This document shows, piece by piece, positions 8,857 to 16,696 of a stretch of DNA of 64,000 bases. Positions within the stretch are counted from its first letter, which is position 1; every line of letters begins with the position of its first letter. The translations under genes and the position numbers were made by a program. The stretch is from CAYQUC01 sp964514215 (GTDB lineage Bacteria > Pseudomonadota > Gammaproteobacteria > UBA6429 > Thiohalophilaceae), in assembly GCA_964514215.1 (NCBI GenBank), contig CAZEPW010000003.1, positions 51,863 to 115,862 of the forward strand, given 5' to 3'. The notes beneath the pieces are model-generated. The model was given only the letters and a program-made list of their open reading frames with translations, made no database searches and was not told where the DNA came from.

Positions 8857-9651
8857 ATGAAAATTTGGTCAATAGCAAATCAAAAAGGTGGTGTGGGTAA
8901 AACAACAACAGTTGTTAGCTTAGCTGGTGTGTTTGAAAAAGAAAATAAACGAGTATTAATTGTGGATCTTGATCCGCATGGTTCAGTGACATCCTATTTT
9001 GGAAACGACCCAGATAGCATTGAAAACAGTGTGTATAAATTATTTGATGATAGTGGCAACGATATTTCAAATATAATTTTGGATACAGAAGTTTCAAATA
9101 TTAAGCTATTACCTGCTTCGACAGCTTTAGCTACTTTGGATAGACAACTTGGTAAACACCAAGGTAAAGGTTTAGTGTTAAAGAACGCACTTAATTCGGT
9201 TAAACATGATTTTGATTATGTGTTACTTGATTGTCCGCCACTACTTGGAATTTTAATGGTTAATGCTTTAGCAGCATGTGAGTTTTTATTGATTCCAGTT
9301 CAAACTGAATTCCTTGCACTTAAAGGTTTGGAACGTATGGTGACAACACTTAAGATGATAACAATTGCGCAAAAAAAAGAATTGTCAAATTTAATAATAC
9401 CGACGATGTTTGATCGACGTACACGTGCAGCGATTCAAACATTAAGGGCGTTAAGAAAAAAATATGGTGATACTGTTTGGGATGGTGTGATACCGATTGA
9501 TACAAAATTTCGTGAAGCAAGTGAACGAGGCTTACCACTGCCTATAATGTTACCTTCATCAAGAGGTACGATTGCTTATGAAAAGTTACGGGAGTTTATG
9601 GGAAATATTACAACACCTGCTTTAAAACTAGTGAATTCTAATGGGAAATAA
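8857..9651 (+). CDS. parC: ParC, ParA-like ATPase for chemotaxis array positioning
   Basis: ParA/MinD-superfamily ATPase. Walker A NQKGGVGKTTTVVSLA is at the N-terminus, A' LIVDLDPHG follows, and Walker B is in YVLLDCPPLLG. Its place between motD and a CheW-like gene is that of ParC, which brings chemotaxis arrays to the cell pole in Vibrio and Pseudomonas, rather than of chromosomal ParA, which would sit beside parB. It is preceded by 65 bases with no obvious promoter and overlaps the next gene by 11 bases. The name rests on context as much as on sequence. Confidence 0.88.
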   Translation: MKIWSIANQKGGVGKTTTVVSLAGVFEKENKRVLIVDLDPHGSVTSYFGNDPDSIENSVYKLFDDSGNDISNIILDTEVSNIKLLPASTALATLDRQLGKHQGKGLVLKNALNSVKHDFDYVLLDCPPLLGILMVNALAACEFLLIPVQTEFLALKGLERMVTTLKMITIAQKKELSNLIIPTMFDRRTRAAIQTLRALRKKYGDTVWDGVIPIDTKFREASERGLPLPIMLPSSRGTIAYEKLREFMGNITTPALKLVNSNGK

Positions 9652-10363
9652 TGATATTAATTTAACAAATGAAAAACAGGCGCTGTCTGAATTTTTTAGT
9701 TCGTTACTTTCTGAGGGAGAACTTCTTCAACAGGAACCAAAAAAACAGGATTTAGAGTACCAAAAGCAACCTGATATTACTAATATAATTACCACTGAGG
9801 AAACGCTATATTTACCAAATATACCAAGTACTGTAATCGAAATTACAGAAAAAACAAATCAACAAAATGTTAGTGAAAAGGAATCATCCTCAATAGTTAA
9901 TGATGCTCGAGTTAAAGGTGAGGCTTTTCAAATTATGATGTTTAAAACAGCAGGGTTGACTTTAGCTGTACCATTAGTTGAATTAAGTGGGGTTATTACT
10001 TGGCCGGAAAATATCACTGTTATGCCTGGACATAAAGATTCGTATTTGGGAATTACCAAGCATCTAGAAAAAAATATACCTATAATTGATATTGCTCAAA
10101 TAGTTTTTCCTCAAGATAGAGTTGCAACTTTAGTGACGTCTAATAAAAATGAACGGCTTCAACGGATAGTTTTTATTAATGATTTTGAATGGGGCTTAGC
10201 CTGTGATGCGGTAGATGATGTGATAATAATCGAACCGGATCAAATTAAGTGGCGTAAATCGTCAACTAAACGGGCGTGGTTAGCTGGTACCGTGGTTGAG
10301 CATATGTGCGCATTATTAGATACCAAGGAATTGTCAAAACTACTGAATTCCGATCATAGTTAG
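9641..10363 (+). CDS. parP: ParP, CheW-like domain protein partnering ParC and CheA
   Basis: A 240-residue protein with a low-complexity acidic/polar N-terminal half (about 1-95) and a C-terminal CheW-type domain (about 100-235: AGLTLAVPLVELSGVI, KDSYLGITKH, WGLACDAVDDV). In Vibrio, ParP uses this type of domain to link ParC to CheA and hold arrays at the pole. The start overlaps parC by 11 bases, consistent with coupled translation. It is not the canonical CheW, which is the separate gene at 10493. The N-terminal helix (ALSEFFSSLLSEGE) is amphipathic and of unknown function. Confidence 0.87.
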   Translation: MGNNDINLTNEKQALSEFFSSLLSEGELLQQEPKKQDLEYQKQPDITNIITTEETLYLPNIPSTVIEITEKTNQQNVSEKESSSIVNDARVKGEAFQIMMFKTAGLTLAVPLVELSGVITWPENITVMPGHKDSYLGITKHLEKNIPIIDIAQIVFPQDRVATLVTSNKNERLQRIVFINDFEWGLACDAVDDVIIIEPDQIKWRKSSTKRAWLAGTVVEHMCALLDTKELSKLLNSDHS

Positions 10364-10402
10364 CACATAAAAACTCTAGTTTAATGTCAAAAAATGGAAT
10401 TT

Positions 10403-10418
10403 TGGCATATTTAATGCA
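10403..10418 (+). promoter_or_regulatory. Candidate sigma-54 (-24/-12) promoter before cheW
   Basis: TGGCAT, five bases, then ATGCA, with exactly ten bases between the GG and GC dinucleotides, as required for RpoN promoters (consensus TGGCAC-N5-TTGCA). It lies in the 129-base gap between parP and cheW, about 75 bases before the cheW start. One mismatch in each element. No enhancer-binding site was identified. Confidence 0.4.
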
Positions 10419-10492
10419 GGATATATCTGAATAGAACCAAAAGTGCCAGACTTTTGACCATTTGGCCTTTTTATTTCCTTAGGAGAATGGTG

Positions 10493-10969
10493 ATGAACCA
10501 AGCGGCTGAAAGTGAAAATGACTTAGTAACACAATGGGTAACTTTTTATCTCGATAATGAAAAGTATGGCATTAATGTAATGAGTGTTCAAGAAGTGTTA
10601 CGTATCACCGATATCGCTCCTGTACCAGGAGCGCCTCATTATGTTCTTGGTATCATTAACTTACGGGGAAATGTTGTTACTGTTATTGATACACGCACTC
10701 GATTTGGTTTGATTGAAAAAGAATCTGATGATTCAACACGCATTGTTATTATTGAGTCTGAGAATCAAGTTATTGGTATTTTAGTTGATAGTGTTGCTGA
10801 AGTTGTTGATTTAAAAAAATCAGACATAGAAACGACACCTAATGTTGGCAATGATGAGAGTTCTAAATATATTCAAGGCGTCAGCAGTCAGGGCGAACAG
10901 TTATTAATTTTGGTTGACGTTGATAAGTTACTAACGGAAGAAGAATGGGATGAAATGTCTTCATTATAA
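10493..10969 (+). CDS. cheW: Chemotaxis coupling protein CheW
   Basis: Scaffold linking chemoreceptors to CheA. At 158 residues it is one full CheW domain: WVTFYLDNEKYGINVMSVQEV, VPGAPHYVLGIINLRGNVV and ILVDSVAEVV. The frame is open to a TTG at 10454, but AGGAGA at 10481-10486 sits six bases before the ATG at 10493, which begins MNQAAESEND; that start is chosen. An ATG at 10487 and a GTG at 10490 are too close to the ribosome binding site. It is followed by a very small gene and the DUF2802 gene. Confidence 0.95.
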   Translation: MNQAAESENDLVTQWVTFYLDNEKYGINVMSVQEVLRITDIAPVPGAPHYVLGIINLRGNVVTVIDTRTRFGLIEKESDDSTRIVIIESENQVIGILVDSVAEVVDLKKSDIETTPNVGNDESSKYIQGVSSQGEQLLILVDVDKLLTEEEWDEMSSL

Positions 10970-10987
10970 TTTAAGAGTTCAATAACC

Positions 10988-11155
10988 ATGGCAGACATGA
11001 GTAAATTAGCTGGTGTTACTCAACCTCGGTCAGCTACGCCAATTAAGAATTTATCAAAAAATAATTTTAAAAATAACAAAAATAAAAAACGTTCTAAATC
11101 TGATAAAGAAAATGAAGATGATAATGATGTTAACCATATTGATGAATATGCTTAA
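10988..11155 (+). CDS. Small uncharacterised 55-residue protein between cheW and the DUF2802 gene
   Basis: An ATG at 10988 opens a 55-codon frame beginning MADMSKLAGVTQPRSATP, running through a Lys/Asn-rich middle (KNNKNKKRSKSDK) and ending in an acidic tail (ENEDDNDV...DEYA). It follows cheW by 18 bases and precedes the next gene by 26, filling the gap tightly on the same strand. That placement is the main evidence that it is real. A short hypothetical gene is also found at this position in Pseudomonas-type che clusters. No domain, signal or membrane segment is visible; the charge pattern suggests a disordered peptide. Function unknown. Confidence 0.5.
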   Translation: MADMSKLAGVTQPRSATPIKNLSKNNFKNNKNKKRSKSDKENEDDNDVNHIDEYA

Positions 11156-11181
11156 TATATTTATAATTAATAGGTGATAAT

Positions 11182-11616
11182 ATGTATTTTTTAGAAACGT
11201 TTTTTACTGATTTTAATTTTATTATACTTTTACAAGCCGTAAGTTTGATTTTTATTGGTTTGTTATTATCGTTTATTATTAAATATAGAAAACAACGGCT
11301 GCGCGATAATCACGATATCTCTGAATTAAAACGTGATCTACGGGCTTTAACTTCCGCTGCTTTAGGCGTTGGTGAACGAGTGTTACAAGTGGAACGAAAC
11401 CAAACTAATAAAGGGGATAATGTTAATAAGATAACCAAGTATTCACATAATAATGAAGTGTCTTATGAACACGCAATTCACCTTGTACAAAAAGGTGTTG
11501 AAGTAAATGAACTGATCGACTCTTGTGGTTTAAGTCAAGGAGAGGCTGATTTGGTTAGTTTGTTACACCGTATTGAAAGTATTGGAAAAAAAGATATGTA
11601 CAATGGAAAAAGTTAA
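11182..11616 (+). CDS. DUF2802 membrane-anchored protein of the flagellar cluster
   Basis: A 144-residue protein with one N-terminal membrane helix (about 10-35), a basic and then helical cytoplasmic stretch (ELKRDLRALTSAALGVGERV) and a C-terminal domain of the DUF2802 type (YEHAIHLVQKGVEVNELIDSCGLSQGEADLVSLLH). The last part reads like a small helix-turn-helix-like bundle. DUF2802 genes commonly end polar flagellar che clusters, but their role is not established. Its stop overlaps the stop of the convergent gene by four bases. Confidence 0.8.
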   Translation: MYFLETFFTDFNFIILLQAVSLIFIGLLLSFIIKYRKQRLRDNHDISELKRDLRALTSAALGVGERVLQVERNQTNKGDNVNKITKYSHNNEVSYEHAIHLVQKGVEVNELIDSCGLSQGEADLVSLLHRIESIGKKDMYNGKS

Positions 11617-11894
11617 TGATTAAAATTATCGGGTACTTTTCCAGTAAGCATGTAGGCGAAAGAAATTATTTCGGCAATTGCACGATATAATATTTCGGGT
11701 ATTTCATCGCCAAGTTCAAGTTTGGATAGTAGCGTTACTAGATCTTTGTCTTCGTGTAACGGTATGTTATTTTCCTCAGCAATTTTTAATATCATATCTG
11801 CAATATCACCAACACCTTTAGCGGATATTGTTGGAGCATCTACTTGGTTGTAATGTAAAGCTACTGCAACTTTGGGCTGTTTAGGTTTATTCAT
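11613..11894 (-). CDS. FlhB cytoplasmic-tail homologue (EscU/YscU/FlhB C-terminal family, FhlB)
   Basis: A 93-residue protein matching only the cytoplasmic FlhB C-terminal fold: PKVAVALHYNQVDAPTISAKGVGDIADMI, NNIPLHEDKDLVTLLSKLELGDEIPE, AIAEIISFAYML. The autocleavage motif NPTH of full FlhB is absent because this family begins after it. Such stand-alone tails can replace the equivalent part of FlhB during the export substrate switch. Its pairing with fliK, the hook-length ruler that triggers that switch, supports the same role. It is joined to fliK by a one-base TAATG overlap on the minus strand. Confidence 0.85.
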   Translation of the reverse strand: MNKPKQPKVAVALHYNQVDAPTISAKGVGDIADMILKIAEENNIPLHEDKDLVTLLSKLELGDEIPEILYRAIAEIISFAYMLTGKVPDNFNH

Positions 11895-13222
11895 TAAACT
11901 TCTTCATCTAATATGTTTTGATTTTTAGTTGGGCTTGATTGCTGCAGTTCTCCTTTATTGCAACGTATATTTGAAACTTCAATGCCTGATTTTTCCATTT
12001 GCAGCTTTAGAGCTGTTAAATGGTTTTTAAATAATTCATAAGTATTATTGTTTTTAGCCCAAACTGTTGCACCAATTTTGCTGTTTCGCAAATAAATTTG
12101 AATATTAACATCGCCTAGTTTTTCTAAATTAAATGATAATACAACAGACCATTCGTTTTGACTATTTTTGTCATTTTTCTGTGCTTCTTGTGAGAAGGCA
12201 AAATGAAATATATCAGAACCATCTTCTCGTCTTATGGGGACATCAAAAAACCAATTTGTTTTAGATTGTTCATCGGTTACAAAATGTTGTAATTGATTGT
12301 ATTGTATTTTTGCCAAACTACTTTCAATATTGCGTAATAACTCGTGTAAAGCGCTATTAGGATGTTGAATTAATGGCAGGTTAGTTGCAAGTCGCTTTAG
12401 ATTTGTTAGGTTTAAATCATGATATTTTGTATTCCAGTGTTGGTAGTTTTTATTTAAATATTGATTTTTGGTATTTTCATTAGAATTATGTTGACTATTG
12501 CTATTGTTTAATCTTTCTTTATTTATGGTTGTTTTATTTAATATAACTTCTGATTCTTTAATATTTGAACGTATAGATTCTGCAAGCCTTAATAATGCAA
12601 TACGAGTATCAGTTGTGATTGAATTATTTTTACCCAAAACTGAATTTTTTAGTTGTTGCTCTAAAAATAATCCTGAGTTTTCTAGTGCAGATTTTATACC
12701 ATTGGCTGTTTTAATATCATTGATATTCGATAATCGTTGAAATGCAGCGCGACTCAAATCTAATATTTGTTGAGGAAAAAGTTCATTTAATTTAGGTTTT
12801 GGATTACTGAGGTATTCCAAGTTTGATAGCAATTGATTCATTGATGGTTGTTTCGGTAGTATCATCCTGAGCGCAGCATTGGTGATTGACTGCGGATTCT
12901 TTTGAATATTGGTATTCGTAGTTAAGACATTGAGTGACAGTGGTGGTTCAGCGCTAATGACCTTAAAAGAAACTAATTGACCTAATTTAAAGCTTGATTT
13001 GCCAGTTGCTTCTAATTGTATTGTTAATTTAGGTTCAATAAGATCGAATACCGTTTTATTGTTATTTATTTCAGTCACTAACGCTTTAATAATTTGACCT
13101 TGATGTAATTGTCTTATATCACGAGCAACTGAGGTTGACGTAGCTGGGTAAGTATTTAAATTTGGACCTTTTATTTCCACATTAGCTGCCGATAAGTATC
13201 TTATATAAAAAGGATTAATCAA
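11894..13222 (-). CDS. fliK: Flagellar hook-length control protein FliK
   Basis: Molecular ruler that is exported through the hook and signals the change to filament export. The N-terminal two thirds are long, helical, Asn/Gln/Lys-rich and poorly conserved, as usual in FliK. The C-terminal Flg_hook domain is recognisable from about 330 onward (FHFAFSQEAQKN, NEWSVVLSFNLEKLGDVNIQI, LRNSKIGATVWAKNN, HLTALKLQMEKSGIEV). The 442-residue length is normal. It sits directly upstream of the FlhB-tail gene. It starts 46 bases from the divergent pentapeptide gene. Confidence 0.85.
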   Translation of the reverse strand: MINPFYIRYLSAANVEIKGPNLNTYPATSTSVARDIRQLHQGQIIKALVTEINNNKTVFDLIEPKLTIQLEATGKSSFKLGQLVSFKVISAEPPLSLNVLTTNTNIQKNPQSITNAALRMILPKQPSMNQLLSNLEYLSNPKPKLNELFPQQILDLSRAAFQRLSNINDIKTANGIKSALENSGLFLEQQLKNSVLGKNNSITTDTRIALLRLAESIRSNIKESEVILNKTTINKERLNNSNSQHNSNENTKNQYLNKNYQHWNTKYHDLNLTNLKRLATNLPLIQHPNSALHELLRNIESSLAKIQYNQLQHFVTDEQSKTNWFFDVPIRREDGSDIFHFAFSQEAQKNDKNSQNEWSVVLSFNLEKLGDVNIQIYLRNSKIGATVWAKNNNTYELFKNHLTALKLQMEKSGIEVSNIRCNKGELQQSSPTKNQNILDEEV

Positions 13223-13268
13223 TAATCGATGATATTCAGTATATTTTAGTCTAAATTGTTACATATAT

Positions 13269-14138
13269 ATGCACGAGAAAAAAATGTCACAAATAAATAA
13301 TTGGTTTATACGTCGAAAAAATGGTCCTGCTAAGGGGCCATTTCCTTCTGGTCAAATAGAACAATACCTACTACTTGGTCGTTTTATTATTAGCGATGAA
13401 GTTAGTCTTGATAAAGTTGAATGGAAAAAAATCAGTTCAATTCCACATTTAATACCAGAAATATTAATATCAGCAAAATATGATGAAACAGCACAACAAA
13501 AATTAGCCTCAAAGAAACGATGGGCTGATGAACGGCGAGGCTTAAATACGGTTCAACCTGATGAAGAACGTAGGAACGCTAAAAGCAAAGAACCTAACAG
13601 ATACGATATATTGGGAAATGCAACAGAAAAAAGTAAGTTAAGCAATTCTTATTGGCAGATATTGCTGGTTATTGTTATCGTTGGAACAATCGCTTTTTTC
13701 TCTTTCCAGTTTATGCCTGATAATGTTGTTAGTGTTGCAAATTGTGGTGCAAATCCTCAACCTAAAACTAATTGGACTCATTGTCAAAAAGTGGGAGTGA
13801 GATTAAATAAAGTTGATATGACAAGTGCCTTGTTGAATAGTGCAGTTTTAACAGGAGCAGTTATTTCCAATGTCAATTTTTCCAATGCAAACTTTTCATA
13901 CACTGAAATGAGTTTATCTAAATTAAATAATGTAAATTATAGTAATGCTACTTTAATAGGAACAATTATTCAAAACAGTGATCTTTCTAATGTGAGTTTC
14001 GTCAATGGTGATTTACAATATATTAATTTAACGGGCTCTCGGTTACATAATATTAATTTTTCTGGAGCTAATTTATCCAATGCTATTTGGGTTGATGGTC
14101 GAAAATGTGCTAAAAATTCTATTGGGAAATGCAAGTAA
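13269..14138 (+). CDS. GYF-like / pentapeptide-repeat membrane protein
   Basis: Three parts are visible in 289 residues. The N-terminus (about 10-65) resembles a GYF_2-type domain (WFIRRKNGPAKGPFPSGQIE... EWKKISSIPHL). A charged segment then leads to a single membrane helix near 133-152 (YWQILLVIVIVGTIAFFSFQF). The C-terminal region (about 175-275) is a run of degenerate pentapeptide repeats, A/S-N-x-x-[FL] in register (VNFSNANFSYTEMSLSKL, INFSGANLSNAIW), which would fold as a right-handed quadrilateral helix outside the inner membrane. Two or three Cys residues flank the repeat block. Function unknown; the start could be at ATG 13284 instead. Confidence 0.75.
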   Translation: MHEKKMSQINNWFIRRKNGPAKGPFPSGQIEQYLLLGRFIISDEVSLDKVEWKKISSIPHLIPEILISAKYDETAQQKLASKKRWADERRGLNTVQPDEERRNAKSKEPNRYDILGNATEKSKLSNSYWQILLVIVIVGTIAFFSFQFMPDNVVSVANCGANPQPKTNWTHCQKVGVRLNKVDMTSALLNSAVLTGAVISNVNFSNANFSYTEMSLSKLNNVNYSNATLIGTIIQNSDLSNVSFVNGDLQYINLTGSRLHNINFSGANLSNAIWVDGRKCAKNSIGKCK

Positions 14139-14143
14139 AAGCA

Positions 14144-14701
14144 TCAGTTTTTTATGATTTCAGTAGTATAACGATAACATTTAATCTCACCTGACCAAAA
14201 TGTAGATTTTAATCCTGCTTTTTCTTTTAGGGAGTTTAAAAACAAGCCAGGAGTAGTTAGTGATTCCCATACTGAGGGAAGGTATGTTGCCCGATGATGT
14301 TGATATTCAAGTATTAAACCGTCAACTCCAATACGTAATTGTGATAATAAATCTAATTCATTTATAATATTCATTTCTTCTGAAGTAGATAAAACTGAAA
14401 TGTCGATATTAGTTTTATTAAACTCAAGCTTTGTTAATTTAGGAAACCGAGGATCCTCGAAGGCTGCGGCATAAGCATTATTGTTTAGATCGATTATTAA
14501 TGGTTGTGTTGCATTTAAAGAACCTATGCAACCGCGTAAATTGTTGTTGATATGTAACGTGACAAAGCAAGCCTGAATTTTAGATAGGCTTTCAGGGAAA
14601 TCCAAGTTAGTAATTTTTTTGCATGAACAATACTCTAATCCATATTGAATTGAAGTTTTGGCTTGCATTAATAACTGAGTTTTATCGTCATTGCTAAACA
14701 T
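14144..14701 (-). CDS. amrA: AMMECR1-family protein (AmrA)
   Basis: Member of the AMMECR1 family, recognised by LRGCIGSLNATQPL, the near-invariant motif of these proteins, and by YAAAFEDPRFPKL. The 185-residue length is usual. It forms, with the next two genes, the AmmeMemoRadiSam set (AMMECR1, MEMO1-like, radical SAM), which is conserved across bacteria and archaea but whose joint biochemical role is not firmly known. It follows amrB on the minus strand by six bases, so the two are one transcript. Its stop lies five bases from that of the pentapeptide gene. Confidence 0.88.
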   Translation of the reverse strand: MFSNDDKTQLLMQAKTSIQYGLEYCSCKKITNLDFPESLSKIQACFVTLHINNNLRGCIGSLNATQPLIIDLNNNAYAAAFEDPRFPKLTKLEFNKTNIDISVLSTSEEMNIINELDLLSQLRIGVDGLILEYQHHRATYLPSVWESLTTPGLFLNSLKEKAGLKSTFWSGEIKCYRYTTEIIKN

Positions 14702-14707
14702 ATTATT

Positions 14708-15517
14708 TCAAGTTGTTTCAGAAAATGAGTATGAGCCATAACCGACAACACGACTTTTATCACCAGCAGTATCTCCAGAATTACGAACATCGAGTATTGA
14801 TACTTTTAGTTTTTTCTTTTTAGCTATTTCTAATAGACCATTTACGGGGGTGCTGCCACATGCATGTTTGTAATGAATTTTTTCTGGTTGTAACAATGAT
14901 ATAGCTTTGCTGGTATTTTTGTCTAGTTTTTGGGCAACTTCGTAAGTATTAAAATGACTTAAATCAGAACTAATTATAATTATAGTTTCTTCATTACCCC
15001 AAAGTTGTTCTAATAATGTTGCAACCTCTTGTGAATTAGAGTCGCCAATGACCAAAGGCACAATAGTAAAATTGTTTAATACTGTTTGTAAAAAAGGCAG
15101 TTGTACTTCTAAGCTGTGTTCTTGCTCATGAGCTTCGTCGTTGCACACTATATAATTAAGGTGTTTGATTTTGTTAATTAACGACTTATTGACGGAAATC
15201 GAACCGAGTGGAGTATTAAAATAATTTGCACAGGAGTAAGCTATTCCCTTAAAAGGTACTTGGTGAGCCGGACCAAGCAGTATAACAGTGGTAATTATTT
15301 TAGAGCGAGTTTTTAGTTGATAATAAGCACTTGCGGCAATGTCACCAGAGTAAATATAACCTGCATGCGGCACAATATATGCTTTGGATACTGTGAAAAG
15401 TGAGTTTGAAATATTTGATGCGTTATTAAGATATTGATTAATATCTAATTGTAACGTAACTGGATCATTTGAATAAAACTGTCCTGCTACCGCAGCATTT
15501 CTGTGTGAAACTGACAT
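14708..15517 (-). CDS. amrB: MEMO1-family protein (AmrB)
   Basis: MEMO-like protein related to extradiol dioxygenase class III LigB folds. Supported by AAVAGQFYSNDP at the N-terminus, the conserved VPHAGYIYSGDIAA, LLGPAHQVPFKG, HEQEHSLEVQLPFLQ and ISSDLSHFN, the last three containing candidate metal-binding His residues. The frame extends to a TTG at 15529, but the ATG at 15517 starts exactly where family members usually begin (MSVSHRNAAVAG). It is divergent from the radical SAM gene with about 80 bases between starts. Confidence 0.88.
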   Translation of the reverse strand: MSVSHRNAAVAGQFYSNDPVTLQLDINQYLNNASNISNSLFTVSKAYIVPHAGYIYSGDIAASAYYQLKTRSKIITTVILLGPAHQVPFKGIAYSCANYFNTPLGSISVNKSLINKIKHLNYIVCNDEAHEQEHSLEVQLPFLQTVLNNFTIVPLVIGDSNSQEVATLLEQLWGNEETIIIISSDLSHFNTYEVAQKLDKNTSKAISLLQPEKIHYKHACGSTPVNGLLEIAKKKKLKVSILDVRNSGDTAGDKSRVVGYGSYSFSETT

Positions 15518-15553
15518 AATAAACCGCAACCTAAAAAAGTATGATAATCCGTA

Positions 15554-15569
15554 TATACTACAAAGTATA
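15554..15569. promoter_or_regulatory. Perfect inverted repeat between amrB and amrS
   Basis: TATACT-ACAA-AGTATA, a 16-base perfect dyad in the short divergent intergenic region. It could be an operator shared by both directions or simply overlapping -10 elements. No regulator is known or suggested nearby. Confidence 0.3.
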
Positions 15570-15597
15570 GTTAGTCTAGTTCAAAAAATAAAATGTG

Positions 15598-16674
15598 ATG
15601 TTATCTGATAATAATACAGTTAAGGTTAAATATTGGCATTTTTTAAACGATGGCCAGATACAGTGTGATCTTTGTCCTCGAACGTGTAAATTAAAAGAAG
15701 GTCAACAAGGGCTTTGCTTTGTTCGCGCTAGACAAGGTGATACGATGGTGCTGACAACTTATGGTAAATCAAGTGGGTTTTGTATTGATCCAGTTGAAAA
15801 AAAACCATTAAACCATTATTTTCCGGGAACATCTGTTTTATCATTTGGAACGGCTGGCTGTAATCTTGCTTGTAAGTTTTGTCAAAATTGGGATATTAGT
15901 AAATCGAGAGAAATGGACACGCTTGCCGTTTCTGCAACTCCAGAGCGAATTGCTAGTGTCGCAAAGAACCATTTATGTAAGAGTGTTGCCTTCACATATA
16001 ATGATCCTGTTATCTTTATGGAATATGCGATTGATGTTGCACAGGCATGTCATGAACAAGGTATTAAAGCAATTGCTGTAACGGCAGCTTATATTTGTGA
16101 AAAACCGAGGTTAGATTTTTTTCATCATATAGATGCGGTAAATGTTGATTTAAAGGCATTTAGTGAAAAATTTTATTTTAAAATAACCGGTTCTCATTTG
16201 AATAATATTCTCGATAGTCTGGTATACATAAAACACCATACTTCGACATGGTTAGAAATAACCACATTATTAATTTCTGGGGAAAATGATTCCAGTGCAG
16301 AAATTGAAGAAATGACTAGTTGGATTGCGGATAACTTGGGGGTTGATGTGCCATTACATTTTTCTGCATTTCATCCCGATTGGAAAATGAAAAATCATCC
16401 AATTACATCAATAGCAACTTTACGTAAAGCCAGAGAAATTGCGTTGGCTCAAGGACTTCGGTACGTTTATACAGGTAATGTACATGATTTAGATGGAGCA
16501 AGTACTTATTGCCATCGGTGTAATTCTTGTGTAATTGCTCGTGATTGGTATGTTTTGGATGATTGGCAACTAGATTATACTGGGCATTGCAAGAATTGTG
16601 GTACACTCTGTTCTGGTATATTTGATGCTAAACCCGGTAATTGGGGTGCGAAACGTCAAGTAATATACTTGTGA
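15598..16674 (+). CDS. amrS: AmmeMemoRadiSam system radical SAM enzyme (AmrS)
   Basis: Radical SAM enzyme of the pyruvate-formate-lyase-activating-like group. The cluster-binding motif C-x3-C-x2-C is in GCNLACKFCQNWDISK; SAM contacts are suggested by AFTYNDPVIFMEYA. Extra Cys pairs lie at the N-terminus (CDLCPRTCKLKEGQQGLCFV) and near the C-terminus (CHRCNSC, CKNCGTLC), suggesting additional metal sites. A GTG (15595) and an ATG (15598) are adjacent; the ATG is used. It is followed by mogA (22 bases) and prmB, probably co-transcribed. Substrate unknown; the amrA/amrB partners are divergent. Confidence 0.9.
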   Translation: MLSDNNTVKVKYWHFLNDGQIQCDLCPRTCKLKEGQQGLCFVRARQGDTMVLTTYGKSSGFCIDPVEKKPLNHYFPGTSVLSFGTAGCNLACKFCQNWDISKSREMDTLAVSATPERIASVAKNHLCKSVAFTYNDPVIFMEYAIDVAQACHEQGIKAIAVTAAYICEKPRLDFFHHIDAVNVDLKAFSEKFYFKITGSHLNNILDSLVYIKHHTSTWLEITTLLISGENDSSAEIEEMTSWIADNLGVDVPLHFSAFHPDWKMKNHPITSIATLRKAREIALAQGLRYVYTGNVHDLDGASTYCHRCNSCVIARDWYVLDDWQLDYTGHCKNCGTLCSGIFDAKPGNWGAKRQVIYL

Positions 16675-16696
16675 TTTTATATTATGGGAGCAGTAT

